A program made the translations under genes and the position numbers. The notes below the pieces were generated by a model that searched no databases, was not told the origin of the DNA, and was given only the letters and a program-made list of their open reading frames with translations. Source: Nelumbo lutea (Eukaryota; Streptophyta; Magnoliopsida; Proteales; Nelumbonaceae). Taken from it: a DNA stretch of 64,000 nucleotides. The stretch spans positions 107,195,254 to 107,259,253 of the forward strand of contig JAKGHH010000002.1 in assembly GCA_022828595.1 (NCBI GenBank), written 5' to 3'. Shown here in pieces: positions 11,901 to 23,900 of this stretch. The stretch's first letter is position 1. The number at the start of each line of letters is the position of its first letter.

Positions 11901-14900
11901 GTAAGAAACCAAGTCAGCAGAATCAGAAAAAGTATAACTTAGCTAATATGGCATCTCAAGAGACTAGTCCCATGGTAACTCAGGAAAGGCAACCCAATTC
12001 TAACCCTAAGGAAGAGATTATCAACTCCTTTCCTAACCATTTGGAGTTATATGGTAGGACTCTTCGCCAAATGGATTCTGGTCCTACTCCTACCTCTTTC
12101 GCATCTACATCAGGTAACACTGCTACTACCTTCCACATGTCATCTCATACCTCTAATTCTCCTTGAGTAATTGACTCCAGAGCCTCAAACCACATGACCG
12201 GTAAGTCAAATTTATTTCAGGCATACAACTTTCTCTCTAGGAGCTCCACCACAGCCAACCAAGGAACCATATCTCTCCCACTCGGCCTTACCGTTTCTAA
12301 TGTATTGTATGTTCCTAAATTACCTATAAGTTTGCTTTCCATTAGTAGTATTACTCACTCCTTGAACTGTTCTGTTACTTTCTTTCCGTCTTCATGTAAG
12401 TTTTAGGATTTGGCCTCGGGGAAGACGATTGGTAAAGGAAGCATGGTGGATGGTCTCTACGTATTGGAGAATAAAGCTGGTCTTGTGGCTATAGAGTCCC
12501 TCAGTTCGTCCAGTGAGAGTCAAGCCTATTTATGGCACAGCTGTTTTAGTCATCTTTCTTTTGAGTCATTAAAAGTCATGTTTCCAAAGTTGTTTGAGTC
12601 TTTGTCAATGAGTCAGTTGCAGTGTCAAACATGTCAATTGAATAAACATTGTAGTTCTTTTCCTTTGAGAAATAAAATATCTGAATTTTTGTTTCATATT
12701 GTTTATTCCGATGTTTGGGACCTTGTTACTCAACCAAGGCTGGATATAAGTACTTCATTACCTTGGTCGATGATTACTCTAGATACATTTGGGTTTACCC
12801 TATGCGATTTAGAGATGAGGTGCCTAAAATTGTGAAGGATTTTCAATGCATGGTGTTCACTCAGTTCCAAACTGAAATTCATATTTTCCAATCGGACAAT
12901 GCAAAGGAATACTTCCACAGTGCTCTCACGGAATTCTTTGCTTCAAGTGGATCTCTTCAACGAAACTCTTGTGCTAGGACAACCCAACAAAATAGTGTTG
13001 TTGAAAGAAAAAACATCTTCTCGAAGTAGCTCGTGGCTCGTTAATCTATATGAATGTTCTGAAACACTTTTGGATGGATGTTGTTATGTGTGCTACATAC
13101 ACCATCAACTGTATGCCATCTCGATTACTAGAGTATAAGGTCCCACATCAGCTTTTGTTTCCTACAGCACCGTTGTCCCCCATTCCAATGTGTGTTTTTG
13201 GGTGTCGTTGCTTTGTTCATAACTTGTCCCCTACTTGGGGTAAACTTAACCCTCGTGTTATTCCTTGTGTTTTCCTTGGTTACCCTTTATCTCAAAAGGG
13301 GTATCGTTGTTATGATCCCACCTCTTGCAAGTACTATGTCTCCATCGTATCCTTCTTTGAGAATCAACCTTTCTTCTCGATTTTTCCTCACGGGGAGAGT
13401 AGGGTTGAGGAGAAACAAGCTCAGACTCAACTACCTCCTCTACCCGATTCTCCTCCATTCCGCGTCTTTCTTTGCCACCACAAAAGCCAAAAGAGTTCAA
13501 GAGTCATGGCACCTAACACTATGCAACCAACATCATCGGATTCGCCGGAGGTAGATCCTTCTCATCATCCAGGTACACTTGCTCCCATTGATATGCATGT
13601 TCCTCTCAATGTTGATTCCCCTGTCATTAATGATCTTGATGTTCCAATTGCTAAGAGAATGAGTGTTAGATCTTGCACAACTAATCATCCTATCTCTCAC
13701 TTTGTGTCCTATGACCATATTTCACCTTCATATCGTGCTTTCCTCTCTTCTATTGGCGATATCCTCATTCCTAAGAATGTGGTAGAAGCTTTATCCAAAC
13801 CTAAATGGACAGATGCAATGCAGGAAAAAATTGATGCATTACACAAAAATGGCACTTGGGAGTTGGTGGATTTTCCTAAAGGGAAGGAACCAGTGGGTTG
13901 CAAGTGGGTGTTCACGGTGAAACACAAGGCTAATGGAACTGTTGAAAGATATAAGGCCAGACTGGTGGCAAAAGGTTTTACACAGGTATATGGAGTGGAC
14001 TATGCAAAGACTTTTGCTCCAGTAGCCAAGATGAATTCTATCAGGATTCTTCTTTCATTGGCAACAAATCTTGACTGGGAACTTCACCAATTGGACATTA
14101 AAAATGCTTTCTTGAATGATGACTTAGAAGAGGAAGTGTACATGACCCAACCTCCAGATTTTTGTGCCAAAGGCAGTGAACAAAAAATGTGCAGGTTAAA
14201 AAAATTTTTATATGGGTTGAAACAATCACCCCAGACCTAGTTTAGAAAGTTCCACTTAACAGTTCAACAGATGGGGTTCAAACAATGCCAGTCAGACCAC
14301 ACTCTATTTGTAAAGAAAGGTGAAGGGAAAATTGCAGCTTTAATTGTGTATGTGGATGATATAACGATCACAAGAGATTGGGAGGCTGAAATACAAAAAC
14401 TAAAAAAAATCTTAGCTACTCAATTCGAGGTGAAAGATCTAGGCCCCTTACGTTATTTCCTTGGAATTGAAGTTGCCCGCTCTCACAAGGGCATCTTTAT
14501 TTCCCACCGGAAGTATGTACTAGATCCACTTGAAGATACAAACAAGATAGAGGTGAAACTAATTGACTCACCAATTGAACCTAACCATCAACTGGGAGAC
14601 AATCAGGGGGAGTTCTTGAAAGATATGAAGAAGTTTCAAAGACTTGTAGGGAGACTCGTGTATTTGTCTATGACCAGGCCTGATATTGCTTATGTAGCGA
14701 GTGTCCTTAGTCAGTTCATTCACAATCCTAGGACAATTCACTTTGAAGCTACAGAGAGGATCCTTAAATACCTCAAGAAGTTTCCCAAAGCTGATTTGTT
14801 ATTCCAGAAACATGGACATTTAAAGGTGGAAGTATATACTGATGTTGATTGGGCAGGGGCAGTTGATGACCAAAAGTCTACCAGTGGGTATTGTGCCTCT

Positions 14901-17900
14901 ATAGGAGGAAACTTGGTCACATGGAGAAGTAAGAAACAAAGTGTGGTGGCTAGATCTAGTGCTGAAGCAGAATACAGAGCTATGTCTCATAAGGTTGCTG
15001 AAATCATGTGGATAAGAAACCTGTTAGGTGAATTGGGTTTTGCAGTTAGCAACCCTATGTCACTCCATTGCGACAACAAAACTGCTATCAACATTGCAAC
15101 TAATCCAGTCCTCCATGATAGGACGAAACACATTCAAGTGGACAAGCATTTTATTAAAGAAAAACTTGTAAATGGAGAAGTGTGCACTCCATATGTCAAC
15201 TCAGAAGAACAACTTGCAGACATCTTCACCAAGGGTCTTCATCATGTGCAGCATAATGATTTGTGTGACAAGATGGAAATGATTGACATCTATGCTCCAA
15301 CTTGAGGGGGAGTGTTGAAATAGTTTATTTTATTTTGTTAGGGTTTGTTTGGTTGGTTAAAGTCTTTTTTTATTTTTCTGTTATTGTATTTCACTTACAG
15401 TAGGGGCACAAGGGTCTTTTCCCTTTTTATTTTTGTTGCCCTATATATTCTAATAGAATTTGGCGCCGCCAGCACTGTTCCATTGCCTCCAATCTTTCTT
15501 CTTCTCTTCTTTCTTCTTCTCTTCTCTCTTATTTTCAATCGGATTTATTGCCAAGACAACTAAAGCAATGGTCTCCCCCTCTTCCTACTTTCCTAAGATT
15601 GAACCAGTGCATATACCTCTTTGACAGAAGGGAGATCCTTACTACCTAAAATTTTTACCCGAATGGGTTCATACATGGGATTAAGACCCAAAAGAAAATC
15701 AAACACCCTTGCTATGAGACTAGCAGTTTATAGGCTTTCGAAGAGGAGAAGATGAGGAAAGGGGACCTTTAGAAGAGGAGAAGGCTTAATGCCGAGAAGA
15801 CTTTAGATACTTTGCTGCACCAATCTGAAGTCAAATGGAGGCAAAGAGCTCGGACTATGTGGCAGAAAGCAAGTGATAATAATACTGCTTTTTTTCCACA
15901 AGGTGGCCAATGCTAGAAAGAGAGTTAATTCTATTCAAAAATTGGAGATGGAAGGAAGGTAGTTCAAGAAGAGAAAGATATAGCAGATGCTTTTGTTTGT
16001 TTCTACAAAGGTTTGTTCAAGGAACCTTGCAAGATAAGGCCAAGGCTGGATGGTTTGATCTTTAATTGCTTGGATGAGGAGAAGGTCTCAAAGCTAGAAA
16101 AACCCTTCTTAGAAGAAGAGGTGAAGAAGGTTATTGAAGAGTTGGAAAGGGAGAAGGCACCGGGGCCGTATGGTTTCACAATGTTGTTTTTTAAGAAGTT
16201 CTGGGAGCTCTTGAAAGCTGATTTGCTAAGGTTTTTTGGAGGAATTTCACGATTCTATTGCCCTCGAGAGAAGCTTAAATGCAACTTTTATATCCTTGAG
16301 TGGCCTGACTAAGGAATGTGGATGCTCCATTGATATTCCAAGGCCAAGTTATCTGGATTCCAAATTTAAGACAAACTAATTAAAAGAGCTCTTGCTCTTC
16401 CTAATTAATACCAGCATACCCAATAAGCAACTAAAGGAGTAGAACTGCAACTTAAAACTAAGCAAACCCATAACTTATTTTCAAGGTCAAAGCCAGGAAT
16501 TGAAACTCAAAAAAGAGGTCCAAGCAAAACTGGGGCAAAAAGGCAAGCGCATGGCATAAACCTAATAAGCTCTAAGTGAGTCCTTTTAAAGAGACTAGTG
16601 CATTTGATTATTAGAAGAATCATACGCCCTTGAGCTCCCAAGTTCCATGTATTGCCTGCTACCTTGCTGAGAAAATTCAAGTTCACTGGAGAACTGACCG
16701 TCGACAGACTGCGAGAATTGTCTAATGCCAATCAGCTTGGTTGGAAGTGTCTACAAGATCCTATCAAAAATTCTGGCCACCAAATTAAGGTGATGGACAT
16801 TTTAATTTCTAAATATCAAGGGGCTTTATCTTAGCAATTCTGTGGGCTTTGGTTGCAAAGGAACAGGAGAGTCTTTGATTATAAAACCTCTTCTGCAGCT
16901 GAAGTCATCAATCTGGCTGTAGATTTTGTTAGAAGTTGGTTGGCTATACTTCCTGATTTTAAAGGGGATACCTCTGATTGTAATTTTTTGAGGATGGACT
17001 TTTTTTGAGGTTCTTCTGTTTTGTTGTGTACAGATTCTTATTGTACAAAGGACCTTTTTTATCAATACATTGATGATACTTCACCTTTGCTCAAAAAAAA
17101 AAAAAAGAAATGGGGAAGGCAATTATGTTAAAATTCAGGTCTGCCTTAGAGTTCGGCCTGACTGAGTTCAGTTATGTAGAAGAAGAAAGAGTGATAGAGA
17201 AAGAGAGAAAAGAGAATTCTGGTTCGAACTGAAAGAGTCAACTTGACTTCTCCCATTCAGCCAGTAAGATTTTATATTATTATTAAAACATACTGAAAAG
17301 ACCTATGTGCCCTTACTTAAGTTAAGAGCACATATTTCAACACAACATTACAGATTAGCAACATCAATCAAGGTATAAGGACAGAAATACCCCTACGCTA
17401 ACACTCCCCCTCAAGTTGGTGAGTATATATCATATACTCCCAGCTTGTTACATATGCAGTCCACTCTTCCCCGACTCAAGCCTTTTGTAAATAAGTCAGC
17501 CCACTGATTTCCTGTATTAACATGTGTAGTGTCTAGCTCTCCATTCAGCACCTTCTCCCTCACAAAGTGACAGTCAACCTCAATGTGCTTGGTTCTTTCA
17601 TGAAACACTAGAGAAGATATGAACTACAGCCTGATTATCACAAAAGAGCTTCATTGGAGTGTTAATGTTGTACACTACTTCCTGTAGAAGGTTCCTTAGC
17701 CACACTAATTCACAAGCGGTATGCGCCATAGCCCTATATCCTACCTCTGCACTGCTTCTTGCCACAACCGTCTGCTTCTTACTTTTCCATGTCACCAGGT
17801 TACCTCCCAGAAACGTGCAATAGCCTATAGTAGACCGCCTATCAAACATAGAACCGGCCCAATCAGCATCAGAATACCCTTCTATTTCAAGTTTTCCCCC

Positions 17901-20900
17901 ACTCTTGTATATTAGACCGCAACCCGGGGCCCCTTTTAGATACTTCACAATTCTCAGAACCGCATTCCAGTGAGGAGTCAAAGGTTTTTGCATGAACTGG
18001 CTTACCACACTAACTGCAAATGAGATGTCTGGTCTGGTAATGGTTAGGTAGTTTTGCCCACAAGTCGTCGGTATCTGCCAGGGCCTTCAAACACTTCACC
18101 CATATCACTGCTTAGCTTGGTATTTGTGTCCATGGGTGTTCCAGCTGGTTTGGCACCCAACAAGCCTGTTTCTTCCAGCAAATCAAGCACATACTTCCTC
18201 TGGCACAAGTTAATCCCATACTTGGATCTCGCTACCTCTATCCCCAAGAAGTATTTTAGTTTACCCAGATCCTTTGTCTGAAAGTGATCCTGCAAATTCA
18301 GCCTATCAATACCAATGTTATCATTTCCAGTAATAACAATATCATCTACATACACCACCAACAGTATTTTTCTTCTCGGAGAGTCATGACTAAATACAGA
18401 ATGGTCAACTTTGCACTGTTCCATGCCAAACCTCTTTCCCACCTCACTAAACCTACCAAACCATGCTCGAAGAGACTGTTTAATCCCATATATAGCCTTC
18501 CTTAGTCTGCACACCTTACCATCCTCCCCCTGAGCAACAAACCCTAGAGGTTGCTCCATGTAGACCTCATCGACTAAATCACCATGCAAAAAGGCATTCT
18601 TGATATCAAGCTGATATAGTGGCCACTCATACATGGCTGCAAGAGAGATCACAACACGAACTGACCCTATCTTAGCAACCGGTGAGAAGGTCTCTGTATA
18701 GTCAATGCCATTGGTTTGGGAGTACCCTTTTGCAACTAATCGTGCTTTCAGGCGTTCAACACTACCATCAGGCTGGTACTTAACCGTATAAACCCACTTA
18801 CAACCAACAGCTTGCTTCCCAGGAGGAAGAGCAGCGAGGTCCCAAGTATGATTATGATGAAGGGCTGAGAGTTCTTCTTCCATGGCATGGCACCACCCTG
18901 GAGAGGCAAGGGCTTCCTGGACATCTTTAGGAACAATAACTGATGATAACAAGGTAACAAACTGGCGATGGGAAGCGAAAAGGTGAGTAAGAGAAACATA
19001 ATTAGAAATGGGATGAAGAGTGCAAGTACGTTTACCTTTCTGCAAAGCAATGGGTAGATCAATCTCAGATGCCAAGTGGGGTTCTGGTGCCGGATTCGTT
19101 GACAGAGATGTAGCCGGAGGAGTAGTAGCCAGTGCACGTGGGTGATGTGTATACACATGACGGATAGGTGGGCGTTCAACAAGTGGTGGCACCGGAGGCA
19201 AGGATTTGGTCACAACTGGAACAAACTAAGGATCGACAATGGGAAGTGGAAGGGGAGGAGGTGATGAGGAGGAAGAAGCATCACCAGACCCCAAAAAGAA
19301 TGAAATAGACTCAAAGAAACTGACATCAGCACACACAAAGGAACGTCAAGAACCAGGATGGTAACACCTATACCCTTTCTGGGTCCGAGAATAGCCAAGG
19401 AAGATGCACTTGAGAGAACGGGCATCAAACTTGTCGTTCCCAGGACCCAGATGATGGACAAAACAAACACACCCAAAAACTCTCGGCGTAAGAGGAAACG
19501 GAGACAAAGAGGGAAACAAGACCTGAAACGGAGACTGACCATCAAGGATGAACGTGGGCATCCGATTAATCAGAAAACAAGAGGTAAGCACTGCATCACT
19601 CCAAAAAGGTTTGGGAACATGCATGTGATGCATTAGGTATCTTGCTGTTTCGAGGAGATGGCAATTCTCTCTCAGCCACCTCGTTTTGTTGTGGGGTGTA
19701 GATACACGAGGTCTGATGTATAATGCCGTGTTGGTCCAGGTATTCCTGAAATGATGAGGATAAATATTCGCGGCCACTATCAGAACGAAAAACTTTGATG
19801 TGGGTACCAAATTGGTTACGAATTTCAGCATAAAATTTTTGGAAAATGGTAAATAATTCACTTCTTTCTTTCATTAAATAGAGCCACGTCATCCTTGAAA
19901 AATCATCCACAAAAATGACAAAATATCTGTATCCATTATATGACATTACTTTATAAGGACCCCAAACATCTAAATGAACTAAAGAAAAATGACTCGACAC
20001 ACGGTTATCAACCCTAGAACTAAAGGGAACACGATGGTGTTTCCCAAACTGACACGACTCACAATCCAAAACAGAAAGCTGACTCAAGGACGGAACCAAG
20101 GACTTCAAGACTTTGAGCGACGGATGACCAAATCGCCAGTGCCACTAGAGAGGAGAAAGAGATGACTGGAGAGCTGTTGAAGTTCTACCACCACCACCGT
20201 CAAGATAATATAGTCCACCTGCTTCATGCCCTCCACCAATCTTCATCCCCGTCTTGAAATCCTGAAAGACACACATAGAAGGATAAAAGGTAAGGGAGCA
20301 GTTAAGTGATTTGGTCAGCTTACTAACAAACATAAGGTTAAAAGGCAATTTAAGAACATACAGAACTGATGAGAGGGATACAGGATTTAGGTCAACATTA
20401 CCAACACCACAAATTGAGGATGTGAAACCATTAGCAAGGGTGACAGATTGTGATGTTGAGCAATGAGATAAGGAGGAAAACACACCTAGAGTTCCAGTCA
20501 TGTGATCGGAGGCTCCAGAGTCAATGATCCAGGGATTGGGTCTAGATGCCAGACAAGCCATACCTAAGTGAGCAAAAGTTGTCGTTTTCTGGTGTGATTG
20601 GATAAACCTCTCATATTCATCACGGGGAACACTCACCATCTCCTTCATGGGACCATCTGTGGATGTAGGAGGCAACTGGTCAGATGAATGATTCTCCTGT
20701 TTAAAGCTGGAACTTGAGTCACCGGTCGCGGCATGATTGGCCCAGGTTGAGGGAAGACCATGTAAATCATAACAATAGTTGATGGTATGTCCATCCATAC
20801 CATAATGAGTGCACTTCCTCGGGCCTGAGCTACGTCCTCTACCACGGGCTCCCCCTGAATCTCTGCTCCCAGTACGACCACCACCACAATTATAAGTAGA

Positions 20901-23900
20901 CCCACCATTGCCACTTCGGCCATATGCAGAACCACTACCAACACCACGGCAAGACTAAACTCCCCGAGCTCCACCTCTACCACCACGGCCTCTCGATGCA
21001 GCAAAGGCCAATCTATCTGAGATATTAGAGTTCTCAGTAGATCCGATAGAAATCCTCCGAAGTCGAGCAAATACCTCTTCTAGGGACGAAAGAGCTGATC
21101 CCGCTAATATCTAAGCCCGTACTGGTTCATATTCAGACTTTAGTCCCATCAAAAATCTAGTCACATCAAGCTGCTCTCTCTGTTGTTGCTGAATCTTGAC
21201 ATCAGAAGTGAGAGGATGATAAACATTCAATTCATTACGTATGTTCCTCATGTTGGCATAGTACTCCTCAAGACTCTGATTGCCCTGTTGCAGATTAAAG
21301 TACTCTTGATAAAACTGATAAACTCTGGTTGTATTGTCCTGCCCCGAATACAATTTTTTCGCATGGTCCCACACATCTTTGGCAGTATCAAGGAACATGA
21401 AGTTCACACTAATCATGGGTTCCATACTGTTCCACAACCATGTGATGATCTGAGCGTCCTCTTGCTCCCAATCTTCATACTCGTGAGAGTCAGAGGAGGG
21501 TTTCTCCTCTCTGATATGTTTTACCTTCTTCTTTGCCTTTAGAAAGACTTCAACGGATTTAGCCCAAGGCACATAATTCTCTCCATTTAACTTAATAGAG
21601 GTCATCTGAACATTCAGGTAGTCTGTAGGCACCATCACACTAGGTTTATAATCATTACTGTCTCCCATTATGTTATCACCAATTCTGCACACTTGCTGAA
21701 TTCTATTATCACTGAGATCTGCACACTACACACCACTAGGTCACACCTGTCACACCTGTCACACTGATTGCAGCACTAATTGTTGCTGGAATGTGTGCTC
21801 TTTACACCACAAACCCTGCTCCTACAACTACCTGAAATCTCACCACAATATGATCATATCTCTTCCTTCAACATGCACAAAGAAACCAGCATAAACCCTA
21901 GCACTTACTGGCCGAAACACTAACAAATGATCTGAAACACACCTCCTATTTAATCCATAACCGATATCAAGAACTGAAATCTCTTACCTTATCGTTGAAG
22001 TAACACCCATGCGAGCAGGAGAGCAGTCCACACACAACAGCCGCTTCACACACGACAGCCACACATAGTTCGGCCCTCTATTCTTCCTCTACTAGGAGAG
22101 GGCGATCTCAGAAATCACAGCAACCGACCACATACGACCTGATTGGAGGCATAGAGACCCCCAAGGGAAGAGGGCGATCACTCCCTTTCAGCCCTTTCCC
22201 TTATCTCCAATCGAACACAGAAAAAAAAAAAAAAAAAAAAAAAAAGAGGAAAACCCTAGATAGGGTGCACAGAGAATGAACCCTAGGCAAGCAGAAATCT
22301 AGGCAGATTTAACCTGCTCTGATACCATGTTAGAATTCAGGTCTGCCTTAGAGTTCGGTCTGACTGAGTTCAATTATGTAGAAGAAGAAAGAGTGATAGA
22401 GAAAGAGAGAAAGAGAGAAAGAGAGGAGAGAATTCTGGTTCGAACTGAAAGAGTCAACTTGACTTCTCCCATTCGGCCAGTAAGATTTTATATTATTATT
22501 AAAACATAACTGAAAAGACCTATATGCCCTTACTAAAGTTAAGAGCACATATTTCAACACAACATTACAGATCAGCAACATCAATCAAGGTATAAAGACA
22601 GAAATACCCCTACACTAACAAATATCTTATCCTTGTTGCCATGCCCAATGAGAATAGGATATTCTACTAGGGCTGAGTTGCTAGCTGTTCTACAAGGAAT
22701 TCAAATTGCAAATCAACTTGGTGTGAGCAGTCTGATTATAGAGGGAGATTCTAAGGTAGTGGTGGGGTGGATACTGGATCCAGATTCTGTTACTTGGCAC
22801 TACAGGGACCTACTAAAGAAAGTCAAGTAGCTAACAAGGAAAATGACAACTAGAATACAATGGGTGAGCAGGTTGGCTAATGCAATGGAAGATTTCTTAG
22901 CCAAACAAGGGGCTTTTAGGGAAATTCTTTATTAGGCTATGTTGTAATTTCCAGTTTTGAGATGCAATTGTATAAGGGTGTGGCTGCACATTGCACCCCC
23001 TCCGGATGTTTGTATCAATTGCTATCTTTTGATAATTAAATCTTATTCAATTAGCAAAAAAAAATAGATGTTCATGTATTTTTTATAATTCTAGAATGGA
23101 ATGGTTAGTTTGGTCATTTTACATGTTATCTGTTGCTTCCAGCCTAGTAGTTTGATTTGTCAAGTAATACTTAGTTTGTATTTAAAATATCAAAGGCACT
23201 TAGGAGTTAATGTGTTTTCTTATGGTAGTGGCAATAGGGGTGTAACTTGGGTGGGCTCAACTTGAAGACTTGCTAAAATTTGATTGGGTCATGCCCAAAT
23301 GCCTGGACTCAATGTTGTGTAAATTCTTCAAATCAGGTACCCAACTTGCACATGTAAGTGGCAATACTATAATTTTTGTTCTTCTAGTTCAACTGTTCAA
23401 GTAGGATTTATTTTATTTTTTGTTTGTTTGTTTGTTTGAAGAAGGTAACTAAAAGTATTATATAAAATGTTAAAAGACAAAGAAAGGGAGCTTCCACTTG
23501 AACAGTTGCCAACTCATAGATTCAGCACAGAAACTACACCGGCAGGGAGTTTTCACTACACATAGATTCTTTTTGAACACCCAATGTTGCCAACTCATCA
23601 GTCAGTGAACTTAACTCCCTAGGAATCCACTTGATTATTACATTCATCAGACCCAAAAATGTATGTGTTTGGTTCCATCAGCGTTTATCTTGGGGTGTTT
23701 ATTGCTTTAACATTTATTTGAAAAACTGTACTTTAAACGTTTCTTGCTTTTGCTGTTTGGTTGAGCATAACTTTAAATGTTTCTTACTTTCCATCTCAGA
23801 TCGACACCCCATAGAGTATGCCATATAAGCATATCATTTCAAGAAATGCTGGGGAATTGAGGGAAATAAGGATTTGATGTTTCCCTAAATGTCTCATGCA

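Larger units (their letters stand above)
10225..15556 (+). mobile_element. Copia-1: complete-ended plus-strand Ty1/Copia element
   Basis: LTRs are at 10225-10473 and 15313-15556. The PBS TGGTATCAGAGC (complement of initiator Met-tRNA) starts at 10474, directly after the 5' LTR. The polypurine tract CTTGAGGGGGAG directly precedes the 3' LTR. A 5-bp TSD CAACT flanks it (10220-10224 and 15557-15561). It is inserted in the gag region of Copia-0 in opposite orientation. The coding region is broken by several stops and frameshifts, so it is non-autonomous now. The LTR ends are TG...GA rather than TG...CA. Confidence 0.92.
6330..15735 (-). mobile_element. Copia-0: decayed minus-strand Ty1/Copia element, split by Copia-1
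   Basis: The pol order on the minus strand runs protease (about 9980-9700), integrase (about 9500-8350), reverse transcriptase (about 8000-7090) and RNase H (7078-6629). The 3' LTR is about 6330-6527, ending at TACATCA. The polypurine tract is next to it (plus CTCCCCCTCAAGTTGG). Gag sequence continues at about 9984-10219. It resumes beyond the nested Copia-1 at 15562-15735, where the text parallels the gag of Copia-3. The 5' LTR is missing: the element breaks off against LINE sequence near 15735. Every domain has stops and frameshifts; this is the oldest-looking Copia here. Confidence 0.8.
17126..22620 (-). mobile_element. Copia-2: minus-strand Ty1/Copia element with both LTRs
   Basis: LTRs are at 22328-22620 (5') and 17126-17403 (3'), both TG...CA. 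The PBS TGGTATCAGAGC is immediately inside the 5' LTR (22327 downward), and the polypurine tract CTTGAGGGGGAG is beside the 3' LTR. Flanks AATTA and AATAT share only their first bases, so the TSD is imperfect or lost. It sits between a LINE poly(A) tail and another LINE tail. The family differs from Copia-1/3 (different LTR and gag). Confidence 0.88.

Noticed and set aside
16507..16731. 74-codon open frame over the SPL end copy
   Set aside because: It is in a different frame from the SPL protein; the SPL frame has a stop in the terminal HWSL.
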